This document shows, piece by piece, positions 24,599-31,704 of a stretch of DNA of 35,484 bases (positions are counted from its first letter, which is position 1; each line of letters starts with the position of its first letter). The notes under the pieces are model-generated. The model made no database searches and was not told where the DNA came from. It saw only the letters and a program-made list of their open reading frames with translations. The DNA is from JANWHF01 sp036276235 (GTDB lineage Bacteria > Planctomycetota > Phycisphaerae > Tepidisphaerales > Tepidisphaeraceae): NCBI GenBank assembly GCA_036276235.1, contig DATBDZ010000402.1, positions 1 to 35,484 on the forward strand. The letters are read 5' to 3'. Made by a program: the position numbers and the translations under genes.

Positions 24599-25669
24599 AT
24601 GCGATTCCTGATCATCACATCAATCGTTATCTTCGCGATCGCAATTCCAACACCCGCTACTGAGTATCCCAAACCGACCGAATCCGACTACGTCATCCCT
24701 AACTTCCACTTCGCAAACGGCCAAACCCTTCCGGAAATGCGGATGCATTATCGCACGCTCGGCACGCCGCGGCGGGATGCCTCGGGAATCGTCCGCAATG
24801 CCGTGCTCATTCTTCACGGCACCGGCGGCACCGGGCAGACGTTCATCCGCAACGAATTCGCCGGCGAACTGTTTGGGAAGGATGAGCCGCTCGATGCGGA
24901 TCGCTATTTCATCATCATTCCCGACGATTTGGGCCACGGAAAATCGAGCAAGCCGAGCGATGGATTGCGGATGAAATTCCCCAGCTATGTATATGGCGAC
25001 ATGATCGAGGCGGAGCATCGGCTCATCATCGACGGGCTGAAGATCGATCATCTGCGCCTGGTGATGGGCACCTCAATGGGCGGCATGCACACCTGGCTCT
25101 GGGGCGAAAAATATCCGACGATGATGGACGCGCTGCTCCCGCTGGCCAGCCTCCCCGAGCAAATTTCCGGCCGCAATCGTGTGTGGCGACGGATGATCGC
25201 CGACGCCATCCGCTCCGATCCGCAATGGAAGAACGGCGATTACACAGCTCAACCCAATGGCCTGCGCCAGGCGGCGTACATGCTCTATTTCATGAGCGAA
25301 AACCCGGCGCAGCGTTACCACGAAGCGCCCACCGGCGAGCAAGCCGACCAGGCACTGGATGCGTACGCCGCAAATATCCTCAAGACGTACGATGCGAACG
25401 ATCTGCTCTACGCGATCGAAAGCTCGCGCGATTACGATCCTGCGCCGGCGCTGGAATCGATCCAGTCGCCGCTGCTGGCGATCAACTTCGCCGACGATCT
25501 GATCAACCCGCCGGACCTGGGCATCCTCGAGCGGCAGATCAAGCGCGTGCCGCGCGGCAAAGCGCTGCTCATCCCCGAATCGCCCCAAACGCGCGGCCAC
25601 GGCACGCACACGCTGGCGGCGGTGTGGAAGGAGCATTTGGTGGAGTTGTTGAGGGAGACGGAGAAATAG
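24599..25669 (+). CDS. alpha/beta hydrolase, homoserine O-acetyltransferase-like, exported
   Basis: A 356-residue protein of the MetX/homoserine acetyltransferase-like alpha/beta-hydrolase group. It has HGTGGTGQTF (oxyanion region), PDDLGHGKSSKPSDGLRMKF (resembling the 'G.g.SS.P' segment of MetX), the nucleophile elbow GTSMGGMH, an Asp in FADDLINPP and a His in GHGTHT, so a Ser-Asp-His triad is present. Unlike cytoplasmic MetX it has a likely signal peptide (MRFLIITSIVIFAIAIPTPA), so a role as a secreted esterase or acyltransferase is more likely than methionine synthesis. The start at 24599 was chosen for the signal peptide; an ATG at 24569 is in frame. It appears monocistronic. Confidence 0.86.
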   Translation: MRFLIITSIVIFAIAIPTPATEYPKPTESDYVIPNFHFANGQTLPEMRMHYRTLGTPRRDASGIVRNAVLILHGTGGTGQTFIRNEFAGELFGKDEPLDADRYFIIIPDDLGHGKSSKPSDGLRMKFPSYVYGDMIEAEHRLIIDGLKIDHLRLVMGTSMGGMHTWLWGEKYPTMMDALLPLASLPEQISGRNRVWRRMIADAIRSDPQWKNGDYTAQPNGLRQAAYMLYFMSENPAQRYHEAPTGEQADQALDAYAANILKTYDANDLLYAIESSRDYDPAPALESIQSPLLAINFADDLINPPDLGILERQIKRVPRGKALLIPESPQTRGHGTHTLAAVWKEHLVELLRETEK

Positions 25670-25690
25670 AACTGGTAAGACGGGTGCAGA

Positions 25691-26116
25691 TCAGGTCCCG
25701 ACACAAAGCTCAGTTTCCACTCCAGTTTCTTCGGCAACCTCAATCAGTTGCTTATACGTTCGCTGCACGAACTTGCTCGGGATCGGCTCGGACCAGACAT
25801 GTGCCAAAAATAAGTGTTCCAGCCGAATCCGACCATCTTCAATGTTGATCTTGAAACCGGGAAACTTCTGCGTCAGTTGTTGACACAGTGCTTGTACGCC
25901 CTTGATGAGGGATCCGACAATTTCGTCGTCTTCTTCACTAATGTACACCGTGACCAGATCGTCGAGGCGCTGGGCACGATATCGTCCCGGCCGCGCAACG
26001 AATTCGATGCAGTCGCCGGAGCGGATATAAGTGGCCGTCGGCTGGAAAGCCTGTGGCGGTCCGAACATCGCTTCCATTTCCGCCGTGAACTCGTCGCCGG
26101 TTTTGATTATCTTCAT
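25691..26116 (-). CDS. hypothetical protein (DUF2283-like segment)
   Basis: A 141-residue soluble acidic protein. The segment DLVTVYISEEDDEIVGSLIK resembles the short 'VxYxxxDDxL' pattern of DUF2283-like proteins, but the match is weak and the rest (GVQALCQQLTQKFPGFKINI, LEHLFLAHVWSEP) was not recognised. There is no signal peptide. The ATG at 26116 overlaps the TGA of the 43-codon small ORF upstream as ATGA, and has no Shine-Dalgarno sequence of its own, which fits translational coupling. It is the last gene of a three-gene leftward set that begins with the PPOX-like gene. Confidence 0.72.
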   Translation of the reverse strand: MKIIKTGDEFTAEMEAMFGPPQAFQPTATYIRSGDCIEFVARPGRYRAQRLDDLVTVYISEEDDEIVGSLIKGVQALCQQLTQKFPGFKINIEDGRIRLEHLFLAHVWSEPIPSKFVQRTYKQLIEVAEETGVETELCVGT

Positions 26117-26244
26117 AGCAGTTTCTGGTCAAAACGGTCGGAGTGGCCTGCAGGCAAGTTGGGTTGACGCTCGTCGGCCTCGTACCAATACCACTTCTTT
26201 CCCCGGGAGTTCTGCCATAGCCCGAAGGGATTATCCCCGCCCAT
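26113..26244 (-). CDS. 43-residue small ORF, coupled to the following gene
   Basis: ATG at 26244, 43 codons, ending in a TGA that overlaps the next ATG (ATGA). The peptide begins MGGDNPFGLWQNSRGKKWYW and ends SDRFDQKLL; it is aromatic- and Trp-rich near the middle. It starts 13 bases after the PPOX-like stop. The tight spacing on both sides and the ATGA overlap are the main support. No Shine-Dalgarno sequence is evident, and homology could not be checked. It could also be a non-conserved frame. Confidence 0.45.
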   Translation of the reverse strand: MGGDNPFGLWQNSRGKKWYWYEADERQPNLPAGHSDRFDQKLL

Positions 26245-26257
26245 GCCGCGGACGCAA

Positions 26258-26800
26258 CTACATCCCCGTCGGCAACCCATCAATGCTCACGCGATTTTTC
26301 CGGCTCTGATATTCCACCAATCCATCCGGCCCTTTCTTCCGCACCCACGCAAACAAGGCATCGCGCTGATCTTCAAGCCGCATTCGCGGGACGCCAAAAC
26401 CACAGGAGGTTTGCACCCGGGAAATCTCCGCGATCATAATCTGCCGGACGCCGTCGCACTGCGGGAAGTTGCTGGAAAGATCGGCCCATTGCGCGTCTCG
26501 CGGCTGCACAGTCCGGCCACGGCCATACAATCGCACGATCTTCGGCGGTCCTTCAAACGCGCAGAACATAAATGTGATTCGGCCGTTCTCCAGCACATGA
26601 GCCGCCGTCTCGTTCCCGCTGCCGACGAAATCCAGATATGCCACACAAGTCGGCGAAAGAATCCGAAACGTATCCAACCCCTTCGGCGATAAATTCACAT
26701 GCCCCTCGCCCGACAGTGGCGCCGAAGCTACGAAGAACATGGGCTGCGCCACAATAAAGGCTTGCAGCTCAGGCGTAATTTCGACATGAAGCGCGGCCAC
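26258..26800 (-). CDS. pyridoxamine 5'-phosphate oxidase-fold protein
   Basis: A 180-residue flavin-binding split-barrel protein. PMFFVASAPLSGEGHVNLSP followed by KGLDTFRIL is the conserved N-terminal beta-strand pattern of the PPOX family, and the YLDFVGSGNETAAHVLENGR and ITFMFCAFEGPP segments are also typical. Members act as FMN- or F420-dependent oxidoreductases on varied substrates; true pyridoxal phosphate synthesis is not implied. The GTG start at 26800 has GGGAG six bases upstream. It heads a leftward set of closely spaced genes ending at 25691. Length is normal for this group. Confidence 0.88.
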   Translation of the reverse strand: MAALHVEITPELQAFIVAQPMFFVASAPLSGEGHVNLSPKGLDTFRILSPTCVAYLDFVGSGNETAAHVLENGRITFMFCAFEGPPKIVRLYGRGRTVQPRDAQWADLSSNFPQCDGVRQIMIAEISRVQTSCGFGVPRMRLEDQRDALFAWVRKKGPDGLVEYQSRKNRVSIDGLPTGM

Positions 26801-26832
26801 GCGGATCTCCCTCAGACCTCAGGCAACCCCAG

Positions 26833-27033
26833 CTAGGGCCACTCGATCCCCGGCGGCGGGGTTCTCCCCGCATCTGCATAAAGCTCCAGCACGGCGGACA
26901 GGGCGTCGCGAACGTTGGCAAAAGCCTCTTCAAACGTATCACCCTCAGTCACCAACTCCGGAAGGACTGGGGAAGTGACGGTGAAACCACCTTCTGGCTG
27001 GGGCGTGAATACCAGGGGAAGACGACGAATCAC
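26833..27033 (-). CDS. HicB-like protein without adjacent HicA
   Basis: A 66-residue protein with the HicB/DUF1902-type partial RNase H-like fold: LPLVFTPQPEGGFTVTSPVL, then PELVTEGDTFEEAFANVRDA, then an acidic-helical end. HicB normally neutralises a HicA mRNA interferase. No HicA-like frame (short, with a GSH...H motif) was found on either side, so this is a solitary member, which is common for this fold. It lacks a C-terminal DNA-binding domain. The GTG start lies six bases after a TGATATAAT extended -10 element, and there is no ribosome-binding site, suggesting a leaderless message. It diverges from the ECF sigma gene. Confidence 0.8.
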   Translation of the reverse strand: MIRRLPLVFTPQPEGGFTVTSPVLPELVTEGDTFEEAFANVRDALSAVLELYADAGRTPPPGIEWP

Positions 27034-27039
27034 GGTCAG

Positions 27040-27048
27040 ATTATATCA
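27040..27048 (-). promoter_or_regulatory. extended -10 promoter for the HicB-like gene
   Basis: TGATATAAT on the reverse strand matches the extended -10 consensus TGnTATAAT. It ends six bases before the GTG at 27033, so the transcript would begin at the start codon. Confidence 0.55.
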
Positions 27049-27075
27049 GGCGAAGCCCCCGACGCATCACACGCA

Positions 27076-27711
27076 ATGCATCCTGGCCCGATTCCAGGGA
27101 AGATTTCCCCGACCTGCTCGGACTATTCTTTCGTAGCGAAGGTCTGGAGACTGTGGGAATTGGAAATTAGCGACCTGGAACTGGTGCGGAAGGCCGCCGC
27201 GGGCGATCATGAGGCGTTTCACGCACTCGTGGATCGGCACGCAAAGAACCTGTTTCGCGTTGCGCTTTCGCTGTCGGCGACGCGTGCCGACGCGGAGGAC
27301 CTGGTTCAGGAGACCTACGCCGGCGCGTTTAAGTCGCTGGCCCGCTTTGATGGGCGGGCGTCGGTGAAGACGTGGCTGATGCGCATCCTGATGCGTCGTG
27401 CCGCCGATGCCTGGCGAAGCGGTCGGCGGGCGCGCGGAACCGCCCGCCTGGATGATGACGGCGGCGACGCCACCGAAGGCGGCCGCTCGGTCGGATCGTC
27501 CACTGTCGCGGTCGATCGGCGGCTGGATGTGGCCAGTATGCTGGAGCGCCTCGCGCCGGATCATCGGCAGATCCTTATGCTCCGGGAGATGAACGGCATG
27601 TCGTACGCCGAAATCGCCAGTGCGTTGGAAATTCCGCAGGGAACAGTTGAATCCCGCCTGCACCGGGCGCGCGAAGAATTGCGCCGCAGGCTTGGAGACT
27701 ATTTCAGATGA
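27076..27711 (+). CDS. ECF-type RNA polymerase sigma factor
   Basis: A sigma-70 family factor of the extracytoplasmic-function type, up to 211 residues. Region 2 is seen in AFHALVDRHAKNLFRVALSL followed by ATRADAEDLVQETYAGAFKS, and region 4 in LERLAPDHRQILMLREMNGM followed by SYAEIASALEIPQGTVESRL. The linker between them is Asp/Gly/Ser-rich. The ATG at 27076 gives about 28 extra residues before the usual ECF start. A TTG at 27160 or GTG codons before it may be the real start, and there is no decisive ribosome-binding site. The anti-sigma factor gene follows 71 bases downstream, then a CpxP-like gene, so the three form a signalling operon. Confidence 0.93.
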   Translation: MHPGPIPGKISPTCSDYSFVAKVWRLWELEISDLELVRKAAAGDHEAFHALVDRHAKNLFRVALSLSATRADAEDLVQETYAGAFKSLARFDGRASVKTWLMRILMRRAADAWRSGRRARGTARLDDDGGDATEGGRSVGSSTVAVDRRLDVASMLERLAPDHRQILMLREMNGMSYAEIASALEIPQGTVESRLHRAREELRRRLGDYFR

Positions 27712-27782
27712 GTGTGCGTGATCCGAAGGCGCTTGGAGCCGGCTCGATTCTGGGGCGCGGTTCTTAGCCGACGGGAGCGTTT

Positions 27783-28280
27783 ATGAGTCAATGTATTTGC
27801 CAACCCGATATCGAGCGATTGCACGATGGTGAGCTGGATGACAGCCGCGCCCAAGCAGTGCGCGAGCATGCCGCCGGCTGTGGCGATTGCTCGCGCGATC
27901 TACATGAGCTTCAAGATCTTTCCGGATGGTTTCGCGCGGACCAGAGCGGCGACATGAATGCCGCCGAATTAGCGCGGCTTCATGCCGCCGTGGATCGGGT
28001 CATCAACGAGAATGAGCCTCGCCTGCTGATGTTCCCCTGGGTGAAGGCAGTCTCTGCCGCGGCGGCTTCTTTTGTTGTGATCGCGGCGGCTTGGATGGCG
28101 CAAGGGCAGCGAGCTCCCGTAACAGTCGTTCAGCCGGCCTCCATGCCGGAGTGGGCGTCGCTTATGTTTGGGGAAGAGAAAATTCCCGGCGTTCAGGAGC
28201 CGGCTTTTGCCGACGCGGATTTAGCGGATTATTTTCTGGAGAACCTGCGTGAAGGAGGGCCGCATGCCAAAGCCAACTGA
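27783..28280 (+). CDS. zf-HC2 membrane anti-sigma factor
   Basis: A 165-residue protein. The N-terminal cytoplasmic domain has the ZAS/zf-HC2 zinc motif HAAGCGDC (His-x3-Cys-x2-Cys) preceded by the helix IERLHDGELDDSRAQAVREH, which binds the cognate ECF sigma. One membrane segment follows (AVSAAAASFVVIAAAWMA, about residues 90-107), then a short outer domain ending GEEKIPGVQEPAFADADLAD. It would hold the sigma factor inactive until an envelope signal. The gene overlaps the next start by 17 bases, indicating cotranslation. The start follows GGGAGCGTTT at normal spacing. Confidence 0.9.
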   Translation: MSQCICQPDIERLHDGELDDSRAQAVREHAAGCGDCSRDLHELQDLSGWFRADQSGDMNAAELARLHAAVDRVINENEPRLLMFPWVKAVSAAAASFVVIAAAWMAQGQRAPVTVVQPASMPEWASLMFGEEKIPGVQEPAFADADLADYFLENLREGGPHAKAN

Positions 28281-28806
28281 TTCCAAGGCGATGCTGTTTG
28301 TTGCTTTCGCGCTGACGCTTGCCGCGGGCCTGGCGGGTGGAATGCTGCTCTCGCGCGCCCGCGCCATACCGGCCACAACCGTTACCCAGACGTCTCCCTT
28401 GGATGAGTTGCAGCTTAGCGCCGATCAGACGGCGCAAATGCGGCGGATTTGGGAAGCGGTGCGCAACTCAGCGCAGGAGTACGAAACACGCGGCACCGCG
28501 CTTCGGCTGCAGCGCGACAAGGCGATGGAAAATCTTTTGACCGATGAGCAAAAAGCCAAGTTCGAAAAGGTCAATCTCGACTATAATGCTCAACTGACCG
28601 CGATGGATGCCCAGCGCAAGGCGGCGTTTGGGCAGGCGGTTTCAGAAACCGAAAAGATGCTCAACCCAACCCAGCGCGCGACTTATCAGCGGATTCTGCG
28701 GCAGCGGAATGTGCATGAGGCAGGATTGCCGCTGGCTGATCCGCCGCCGTCTTCAGGGTCGGTTCCGGTTTCCAGTGCCAATGCGGGCGCGATAATTCTG
28801 CCGTAA
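28264..28806 (+). CDS. CpxP/Spy-like periplasmic sensor protein
   Basis: A 180-residue membrane-anchored periplasmic protein. An N-terminal hydrophobic segment (AMLFVAFALTLAAGLAGGML) is followed by a helical domain: DELQLSADQTAQMRRIWEAV, ENLLTDEQKAKFEKVN and LNPTQRATYQRILRQR. 'L...Q..Q...I' followed by 'LT.EQ..K' is the LTxxQ-type pattern of CpxP, Spy and heavy-metal sensors such as CnrX/ZraP. GGAGGG before the ATG at 28264 supports that start. It ends in a Pro/Ser-rich tail. Encoded after the anti-sigma factor with overlap, it is a good candidate for the signal-sensing third component. No metal-binding His/Cys cluster is evident. Confidence 0.82.
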   Translation: MPKPTDSKAMLFVAFALTLAAGLAGGMLLSRARAIPATTVTQTSPLDELQLSADQTAQMRRIWEAVRNSAQEYETRGTALRLQRDKAMENLLTDEQKAKFEKVNLDYNAQLTAMDAQRKAAFGQAVSETEKMLNPTQRATYQRILRQRNVHEAGLPLADPPPSSGSVPVSSANAGAIILP

Positions 28807-28832
28807 CACTCTCGAGCAGGTTCGGCTATATT
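28803..28832 (+). promoter_or_regulatory. candidate promoter for the sedolisin gene
   Basis: GTAACA (28803-28808) and TATATT (28827-28832) with an 18-base spacer, 61 bases before the sedolisin ATG. The -35 overlaps the stop codon of the CpxP-like gene. If used, it would uncouple the protease from the sigma operon. Confidence 0.3.
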
Positions 28833-28893
28833 CACGGCGTCTTTCTTGCCGACAAGTTGTGTCCGGTCATTCGGGTATCCAGGAGAAGAAGCG

Positions 28894-30978
28894 ATGGACC
28901 CGCGAAAGAACATCCCCACCCGAAAACTGCCGCCACGTTCCGCGGCCAATCCGATCGAGACTCTGGAATCGCGCCAGCTTCTCTCGGCAAACGTAAACGT
29001 CGTGCCGGATCTGACGGCGATTCCCGCAGCCGCCGGCGCCGCTGTTTCCGGTTTCACCCCGGCGCAAATCCGTCATGCCTACGGATTCGACACCGTCAAA
29101 TTCAACGGCGTTGCCGGTGACGGCACCGGACAGACCATCGCCATCGTCGATGCCTACAACGATCCCAACATTGCCGCTGATCTCGCGACGTTTGACGCGA
29201 AGTTTTCGCTTCCCGCGCCGCCGAGTTTTCTCAAGTTGAATCAGAAAGGGGGCGCGGTCACCAGCGTTCCCACCAGTGCCGGATGGGCGGGGGAAATTGC
29301 GCTCGACGTTGAATGGGCGCACGCGATCGCGCCCAAAGCGAAGCTCATTCTGGTCGAAGCAAATTCCAGCAATACGACTGATCTGCTGGCGGCGGTTGAT
29401 ACTGCACGCAAGCAAACGGGCGTGTCGGTCATCTCCATGAGTTGGGGCGGCGGCGAATTCCTCGGTCAGAAAGCAGACGATACCTATTTCACCACGCCCA
29501 AGGGACACACACCCGAAACATTTGTCGCCGCATCCGGCGACGATGGAAGCTTCGGCGGCGCGGAATGGCCGGCGAGCTCGCCAAACGTTCTTTCGGTCGG
29601 CGGCACGAGCCTCTACACGCTCGATAATTCCGGCACGTATGGAAGTGAATCGCCCTGGTCCGACAGTTCCGGCGGCTTGAGCCGCATCGAAGCGCGGCCG
29701 GCTTATCAGGCCAAAGCGCAGACCAGCTCCAGCCGCGCCGCACCGGATGTTTCTTACAACGCGAATCCGAATACCGGCTTCGCGGTTTATGATTCGATTC
29801 CCTATGGCCGCGTAAGTGGATGGCAGGTGATCGGCGGGACCAGCGCCGGCACGCCGCAGTGGGCCGCCCTGGTGGCGATCGCCGATCAGGGCCGCGCGCT
29901 GCTCCACAAAGCCGCGCTCGATGGTTCGGCCAACACCCTTCCCGCGCTCTACAGCGTCTACACCGCCAGCACGTATCTCACGACCTTCAACGACATCACC
30001 GGCGGCGGCGGATTCCGCTCTTTCTATTCCCGCGCGCATCCGGGCTATGACGAAGTTACGGGCCTAGGCACCCCGAACGCGGCGAAGGTGATCAACATTC
30101 TGCTGAGCATCGGCGCGGCGATCGTTACTCCTGCCAACCAAGGTTCGGGATCGACTTCGAGCGGATCGACGACCACCGGATCGACATCAACGGGTTCTGC
30201 CCATCCGTCGATCCAGCATCTGCCGCGTCCCGATGACCACGACGGCGGCGCCTCCGATCCTGTCGCGCCGCCGGCAAATCCGCCCGCGACAGCACCGCCG
30301 GCGACAGCAACGCCGGCATCCCGCGTAGCGCAAACGGGCACGAGCAGTTCCAATCGCGCTAGCGCTGTCGATGGGGCGACGACCGCGTCACCCGTCGTCG
30401 GCGTGCCATCAGCGATCCATCCTGGATCTTCCTCTGCCGTCGCGATCGATTCGAGCGGATTTGCAATTCACGCATCGGCCGTTGCCAGCTCGCAATTCGC
30501 CTTCTCCGCCGGCTCGGCGATGAGCTTCATCGCGCGAGCGATGATGGCGGACATCGCCACGGTCGGCCAATGGACCCGCACCATCACCGGCACGCCCGGC
30601 GATTCCAGTGACTCAAGCGAAAGCGGCAGCACCATCGTCACGCTCTCAGAGCCCGTCGCCGCGGCTGCCACGATTCTGACGGCCAACGCCACGTCCGCCG
30701 CCCGGGCGTTTTTCCATCTAGCGCCAATCGACGCGCAAGGCCTGTTCGGCGACGCACTCGCCGCCTTCGCGCGTCAAAGCGCACAGATCGCCTTCCCAGC
30801 ATCGCTCGCGCAAGCCACGCCCTCCAACACCCGCGCCTGGGCGATCACCGCCGCCGTCATCGCGGCCGATGCGATGCTGTTGGGCTACTGGTACACAAAG
30901 CGCCGCAAGATCACCAAGACCACCGCGATGTACGATGGGGTGTTCCAGGATGGGGAGCCGGTGCGGAGAAGTGTGTAG
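28894..30978 (+). CDS. sedolisin (S53) serine-carboxyl peptidase with LESRQLLS tag and C-terminal anchor
   Basis: A 694-residue exported protease. The start at 28894 is preceded by AGGAG. The N-terminus has a Lys/Arg-rich leader and the LEPR-XLL-like motif LESRQLLS (residues 24-31). The S53 catalytic domain spans about 55-425: GEIALDVEWAHAIAP (Glu134, Asp138), SGDDGSFG (oxyanion Asp216), GGTSAGTPQWAAL (nucleophile Ser317), and the calcium site near DITGGGG and YDEVTGLGTPN. The usual activation prodomain of kumamolisin-type enzymes is missing. Residues about 430-640 are Ser/Thr/Pro-rich. A membrane segment (AWAITAAVIAADAMLLGYWY, about 648-667) followed by KRRK anchors the C-terminus. It sits directly after the ECF/anti-sigma/CpxP-like operon. 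Confidence 0.93.
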   Translation: MDPRKNIPTRKLPPRSAANPIETLESRQLLSANVNVVPDLTAIPAAAGAAVSGFTPAQIRHAYGFDTVKFNGVAGDGTGQTIAIVDAYNDPNIAADLATFDAKFSLPAPPSFLKLNQKGGAVTSVPTSAGWAGEIALDVEWAHAIAPKAKLILVEANSSNTTDLLAAVDTARKQTGVSVISMSWGGGEFLGQKADDTYFTTPKGHTPETFVAASGDDGSFGGAEWPASSPNVLSVGGTSLYTLDNSGTYGSESPWSDSSGGLSRIEARPAYQAKAQTSSSRAAPDVSYNANPNTGFAVYDSIPYGRVSGWQVIGGTSAGTPQWAALVAIADQGRALLHKAALDGSANTLPALYSVYTASTYLTTFNDITGGGGFRSFYSRAHPGYDEVTGLGTPNAAKVINILLSIGAAIVTPANQGSGSTSSGSTTTGSTSTGSAHPSIQHLPRPDDHDGGASDPVAPPANPPATAPPATATPASRVAQTGTSSSNRASAVDGATTASPVVGVPSAIHPGSSSAVAIDSSGFAIHASAVASSQFAFSAGSAMSFIARAMMADIATVGQWTRTITGTPGDSSDSSESGSTIVTLSEPVAAAATILTANATSAARAFFHLAPIDAQGLFGDALAAFARQSAQIAFPASLAQATPSNTRAWAITAAVIAADAMLLGYWYTKRRKITKTTAMYDGVFQDGEPVRRSV

Positions 30979-30997
30979 GGCGCGGTCAGCTAACCAA

Positions 30998-31543
30998 GTG
31001 AAACGCATTCTCCGTATCTTGTGGACCACGGTCGCACTGATTTCCGCATTGATCTGCGCTGCGAGTATCGGGGTTTGGGTCCGCAGTTACTGGGCTGGAG
31101 ATCATTTCTACATCTCGCGCGAACGCGGCAGCGGGGATAATCCGTGGGGCACGAACTACAATTTTAATTCCAGCCGCGGCGAACTTCAGATCGATTTCAA
31201 CGGCGTCCGCAATTCCGCGACGGGAAATCACCACCGATGGATTTCCCGGCGCCCGCCTCGCGAGCTCCCGCTGGGCTTATCGCCCGGCGATCCGCTCATC
31301 AAGCGCCTCGGCTTCACGCCCTGGCAGCACGGCGACTATCGGCCCGGCGAAGCCTGGCAATACTGGATGTCGGCGCCGACGTGGTCTGTCACAGTCCTAT
31401 CGGCTCTCATTCCGGCAGTGTGGATCATCCAGCGCCGTCGATCGCGATTGCGCAGCGCAAAGGGGCATTGTCGTTCCTGCGGCTACGATTTGCGGGCAAC
31501 GCCCAATCGATGTCCAGAGTGCGGCGCGACTACCGTGAAGTAA
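30998..31543 (+). CDS. membrane protein with C-terminal zinc ribbon
   Basis: A 181-residue protein. An N-terminal membrane helix (ILWTTVALISALICAASIGV) is followed by an extracytoplasmic region with FNSSRGELQIDFNG, then a second membrane helix (WSVTVLSALIPAVWIIQ) and a cytoplasmic zinc ribbon CRSCGYDLRATPNRCPECGA. This arrangement is a recurrent planctomycete family with no known function. The GTG at 30998 was chosen because it precedes the first helix and lies just after the sedolisin gene (20 bases). The longer reading to 30869 overlaps that gene. No good ribosome-binding site is visible, so translation may be coupled to the sedolisin gene. Confidence 0.85.
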   Translation: MKRILRILWTTVALISALICAASIGVWVRSYWAGDHFYISRERGSGDNPWGTNYNFNSSRGELQIDFNGVRNSATGNHHRWISRRPPRELPLGLSPGDPLIKRLGFTPWQHGDYRPGEAWQYWMSAPTWSVTVLSALIPAVWIIQRRRSRLRSAKGHCRSCGYDLRATPNRCPECGATTVK

Positions 31544-31624
31544 TTGACACGTGTTAAATTCTTGCCTTGACACTCCCCGAAGCTGGGCGCGCCGTGATTG
31601 TCCGTAGAGAATCGCTGCTCGCCG

Positions 31625-31675
31625 GACCGTCATGCTGAGTGGCCACATGCTTCGCAGCATGTCAACATGACGGTC
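31625..31675. repeat. compact REP-like palindrome, GTCATGCTGA family
   Basis: Outer arms GACCGTCATGCTGA (31625-31638) and its complement at 31662-31675 with one mismatch, and an inner ACATGCT/AGCATGT hairpin (31645-31662). It is a shortened relative of the palindromes at 11032 and 24163, lacking the GTACTC core. It ends 29 bases before the asparaginase start. Confidence 0.8.
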
Positions 31676-31704
31676 AATCTCTCGTGGCTTTTTCAAGGAC
31701 CGCA

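Noticed and set aside
24599..25669. MetX (homoserine O-acetyltransferase of methionine synthesis)
   Set aside because: The probable signal peptide and lack of methionine-pathway neighbours argue for an exported relative; only the fold-level call was kept.
26801..27160. A HicA toxin next to the HicB-like gene
   Set aside because: No short frame with the HicA GSH...H pattern was found on either strand beside it.
28867..30039. 390-codon reverse frame opposite the sedolisin gene
   Set aside because: The forward frame has the complete S53 catalytic motifs; the reverse frame is Arg/Gly/Ala-rich without motifs.
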